Source: Sipunculus nudus (taxonomy: Eukaryota > Annelida > Sipuncula > Golfingiida > Sipunculidae). From it: a DNA stretch of 64,000 nucleotides. The notes under the pieces are model-generated. The model saw nothing but the letters and a program-made list of their open reading frames with translations. It searched no databases and was not told where the DNA came from. A program made the translations under genes and the position numbers. The stretch spans positions 15,494,729 to 15,558,728 of the forward strand of contig CM049314.1 of NCBI GenBank assembly GCA_026874595.1. The letters are read 5' to 3'. Positions 60,480-64,000 of this stretch are shown in pieces. Within the stretch, counting starts at the first letter, position 1; the number at the start of each line of letters is the position of its first letter.

Positions 60480-61050
60480 CTTAGGAGGTTAATTAATGCA
60501 CCACAAAAAATGGGGCCCTAAGTGGCCAGGCATACCCATCGGGCCCATCTCATTCGTAAAAATAAATGAATTAAATGAAAACTTTATAAAGAATGCTAGC
60601 CGAAAAATGAGAGCGTCACACTCTAGTTAATGTTTCCCATCAAACACGCTCTTTAAGATTCCTAAAATGCACCACAAACTATGGGGCCCTACGTGGTCTG
60701 GCATGCCCAACGGGCCCAGCTCATTATTCTTAAAATAAATAGATTAATTAAATAAAAAAAATTAAAAACTTATAGCCCAAAAACGAAAAGTCTTATAATA
60801 CACTTTAATATTTTTGCATACCCGGCGGGCCCATCTTATTATTCGTAAAATATATTAATTAAATAAAAAATAAATAATGACCTCTAGAGCAAAAATGAAA
60901 AGGGTGTTACACTCCAATATTTTTGCCATCAACCACGCCCTATAATATCCGTAAGATGCACCACAAACCATGGGGCCCTAAGTGGCCTGGCATGCCCAAT
61001 GGGCCCAGCTAATTATTCTCTAAATAAATTAATCAAATAAAAAAAAAGTG
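60480..61050 (+). repeat. Degenerate tandem repeat with GCACCACAAA...GGGGCCCTA words
   Basis: AATGCACCACAAA (or ATGCACCACAAACCATGG) recurs near 60494, 60666 and 60955, each followed by TGGGGCCCTA(A/C)GTGG, GGCAT(A/G)CCCA and GGGCCCA. Additional GGGCCCATCT units lie near 60826. Units are about 170-290 bp and diverged. No coding potential was recognised. Confidence 0.85.
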
Positions 61051-61239
61051 GCCCATGGGCAGTTTCGCTCAGCTGAATGTGACTAGGTGCTCATTTATTT
61101 TATTAATGTTATATATGGTCTGTGAGAACAGCCTGTGGCTAATGTTAATATTTGTAAAAGAGACGGAAAATAGATTATGTGTTTCTTGCATTGTATTTTT
61201 ACATGTATTAAAAGAAGAAAGTGACCTAAATGCAGCGTT

Positions 61240-62470
61240 CAAATGACTCCCCTGGATTTTACAATATAAGGTTCCATGGAAAATGGATACATTTTTTGTC
61301 TGAGGGCTCCAAATATCACAGAATATAGGTCACCTTGACCTAATATCAGTTTCAAAGGAGATTTGCCAATTAAGGACTTCCTCGAATTTCCGTTACAACA
61401 GTCTAGGGGTAATGGATACAATCTGTGTCCTATCTGACTGCAAAAAAAAATCATGCTTTTTGTTAGCAGAATAAAGTAGGCATGACCTAATTTTAAACTT
61501 CAAAGGAGATTTGCCCAGGACCTAGGCCTAGTGCATACATTTTGTACTCATCTGACGTTCTAGGTGCTCAAATCTTGTAAATAGTCTATCATTTGCAGAT
61601 TTTCTAAGGGATATGTAACGATCTCCCTGATGTTGCATGGTTAGAAGATTTTAGGGCTAAAGGATACAATATGTGCCCTATTTGACTGTAATTGACATGT
61701 ATTATAAGAATTAAGTGACCTAATTTCAGGACTCAAAGGACACTTGTCAAGGAACCTCCCTGGATTTTACAACAGAAGGTTAAAAGGAAAAAAAGATACA
61801 ATTTGTATCCTCTCTGTCTGGGTGCTCAATTGCATATTTTCGGCTCTTAGCTCACATAATATAGCCATGACCTAATCCAGGTTTCCAAAGAGATTTGTTT
61901 AAAACCTCCCTGCCATGGCTGCTGCTTTAGAAGATTCTAGGTTAAATGGATACAATTTGTGCTAATCTGACATTCCAGGTGCTCAAATGATGTTTTTTCC
62001 CTACAGGTCACATATTATAGGTCCTAGTGACCTAATTGAATGTTCCCACAAACATTTACCCATGACCTCTCTAAAGGTTACATATATTATATATGAAGAT
62101 GCTATAGGCTTAACGAAATCAACATGTGTCCCATCTGACTGCATAGGTACTAAAAATCATGTTTTTGGCCCGTAGATGACAGAATATAGGTCACCATGAC
62201 CTATTTTGTTCAGGTTTCCATGGCTTAGGACTTCCCTGAATATTAAGTTAGAAGATGCTTGGCCTAATGGGTGTAATATTTGTCTGTCTGGGTGCTCAAA
62301 ATCATGTTTTTAGCCCGTAGAATACAGATAATAGATAACCAAGACCTTGTTTCACGTTTCAAATTAAGAACATTTGCTCAGGACCTCCCTGAATATTAAG
62401 TTAGAATATTCTAGGCCTAATGAATACAATTTGTGTCCCGTCTGTCTTGGTGCTCAGAATCATCCAAATG
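61240..62470 (+). repeat. Degenerate tandem repeat, ~130-160-bp units
   Basis: The phrase GGATACAATTTGTGTCC, then ATCTGACTG, recurs with changes near 61283, 61413, 61530, 61660, 61792, 61938, 62110, 62262 and 62420. Between them CATGACCTAATTT, TCAAAGGAGATTTG, AGGACCTCCCTG and GTTAGAAGATTCTAG(G/T) words repeat. It is an old, diverged array of about nine units. Confidence 0.85.
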
Positions 62471-62877
62471 GTCTCCTCATTTAAATACAGTGACAGCTGT
62501 CGTGGAAATATTTATTACGACATAAACAAGCGCTTTCATATAAACCATTCCAAAGCTGAAATGGAAATCACGGTACCTGACACACAATGCTATCACACAC
62601 GCATTAAGCCCCTCATCCCCCCCCCCCTCCCCTACACAGACCCACACCAGTCCATAGGTTTGCCCCTCACATGCGAGCACACGCATTATGCCCCTCTACA
62701 CCCCCCCCCCCACACACACACACACATATATATACCACTCAGCAGGTTTGCCCGTCAAATGTTAGCACACGCGCATGCACACGTGACCGCTCGAACAGCA
62801 CAGTCATATATTTATACCGTGATGCTCCAGAAATAACTTATACTGATCACCCATCACGTGATTTCAAAATTATATGA

Positions 62878-62945
<68 letters not shown>

Positions 62946-64000
62946 TCATCATCATCAAAGCCAGGGTTCAACAAGGGGTCGAAAGTACTCCGAGGCCAGT
63001 GCGATGCCAGAATCTATCGGCGGAGAAAGTTTCATAGCAAAGAGATGTGTATCGGCAGAGTTTAGAATGAAATAAGGGATTTTTATAATCAACCCAAATC
63101 TCAAATTCTTGTACTTTATATAAGTAGGATCCAGAACGGTCGATTTACTACTTGCTAAATTGTGCACTTAAACTAAGAATCTTTCTCTACATCCGGACAA
63201 GAACTCTTTGTTGTCCTTCTTTTCCAAGAATGTTTGGTTTGCTATCATATCTGTTTTACATTAACATCCTAGGATTAACACTGTATGCCGCACGACAAAC
63301 GCTTTTATATCATATGGGACGAGAGGCACACACACACATATGTATATATATTAGCATTTAACGCCTGTATGAACCATTTCAAATATATACTTATTCACAT
63401 TTCAAATATATTACAATTAAATCGAAGGTTTTAGAAAATAAGGTTTTAGGTTTCCAGTAGAGGTTAATTCTAAACAAGATTTAGATATATATCATAGGAA
63501 ACTCATAAATTCAACCAACGTTTTTAATTCTATTTATTAATATATCATTTGCAATATATAACTATTATTCTCTGAACAGTGGGAGGTTGGATGAAAACAT
63601 TGACCATCACCCTTGCCAAAAAAAAGTGAGGGAGGGATATATACCCCCAACCCCCTATATACTGACGTCCCTGATTTTTTTAAATATCTGCCCGAGACAG
63701 CTGGAGTGTTTAGCGCTCGAAATCCCTTTCGGGCGCTTGGCTCTTGGCGTCCAAGCGTCCGATTTTGACGCGCGAATTTCCTACTAGACTGAAAGGATCA
63801 AACAATGCCCTTTCAGAAATATTCAGTCACTGAATACTGTCGGTGTCTCAAACTGACCAGTCTGTTTTGTAGACACTGTACTGACAAATAATTTATATAT
63901 AACCTTGACAATTCAGTTTAATCAAGTAAACAGATAATGACACAATTTTTAATCATATAATGGTATACCAGAATGACATAAAATACAAACTCTATATAGT
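62471..64000. other. No gene; poly-C, CA and TA tracts
   Basis: Contains poly-C runs (about 62617-62628 and 62700-62711), a CA tract, and a perfect (TA)n run at about 62881-62938. Open frames here cross these tracts or have no recognisable motifs. Confidence 0.55.

Noticed and set aside
62420-62836. 138-codon plus-strand frame
   Set aside because: It crosses the degenerate array end and poly-C/CA tracts. Its His/Pro-rich content is compositional.

Overview
This 64 kb window looks like non-coding, transposon-rich DNA from an animal genome, most likely a marine mollusc and probably a bivalve. That inference rests on AT-rich sequence with many microsatellites, long G or C homopolymers, a pearl-like element with an internal tandem array flanked by (CCGT)n, several non-LTR retrotransposon reverse transcriptases, and one Ty3/Gypsy-type LTR retrotransposon. 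I found no convincing host protein-coding gene, tRNA, rRNA or CRISPR. Every open frame with recognisable homology belongs to a retroelement, and all of those are broken. No alignment was possible, so family names rest on motifs and memory of the families.

Layout, left to right. 0-6.5 kb: two direct copies of a ~1.1 kb repeat (11-1262, 5495-6553). Just after the first copy is a pearl-like element with nine ~179-bp tandem units (1265-3350). 6.5-9.6 kb: apparently unique DNA with a compact hairpin cluster. 9.63-15.84 kb: a ~90-copy satellite of a 69-bp unit, with higher-order structure, one reading frame open through most units, and an embedded AGGTCA-type direct repeat. 15.8-19 kb: mostly unique. 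19-22.4 kb: degenerate tandem repeats and two interleaved minisatellites. 23.1-24.25 kb: a decayed LINE reverse transcriptase.

24.92-33.13 kb: an unusual inverted structure. Inverted 347-bp units mark the ends. G-rich (left) and C-rich (right) ~250-bp repeats lie in opposite orientations around a LINE reverse transcriptase. 33-42 kb: microsatellites, a LINE fragment, two small inverted-repeat elements (one with TTAA flanks), a possible solo LTR and a candidate promoter with a splice donor.

42.885-49.51 kb: a nearly complete LTR retrotransposon whose integrase lies upstream of reverse transcriptase and RNase H. This is the copia-like order, but with Gypsy-type enzymes, as in the Gmr1 group. 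50.3-51.9 kb: a SINE-like fragment and a long-inverted-repeat element. 52.7-56 kb: a nearly full-length but frameshifted LINE on the minus strand (endonuclease, reverse transcriptase, C-terminal zinc knuckle). 57.9-62.5 kb: a long TA tract, a GC-rich block of short inverted words, an 89-bp minisatellite and two degenerate tandem arrays. The remainder shows nothing I can name.

The observations most worth following are the Gmr1-like gene order, the 69-bp satellite carrying dozens of DR1-type sites, and the 8.2 kb inverted structure.
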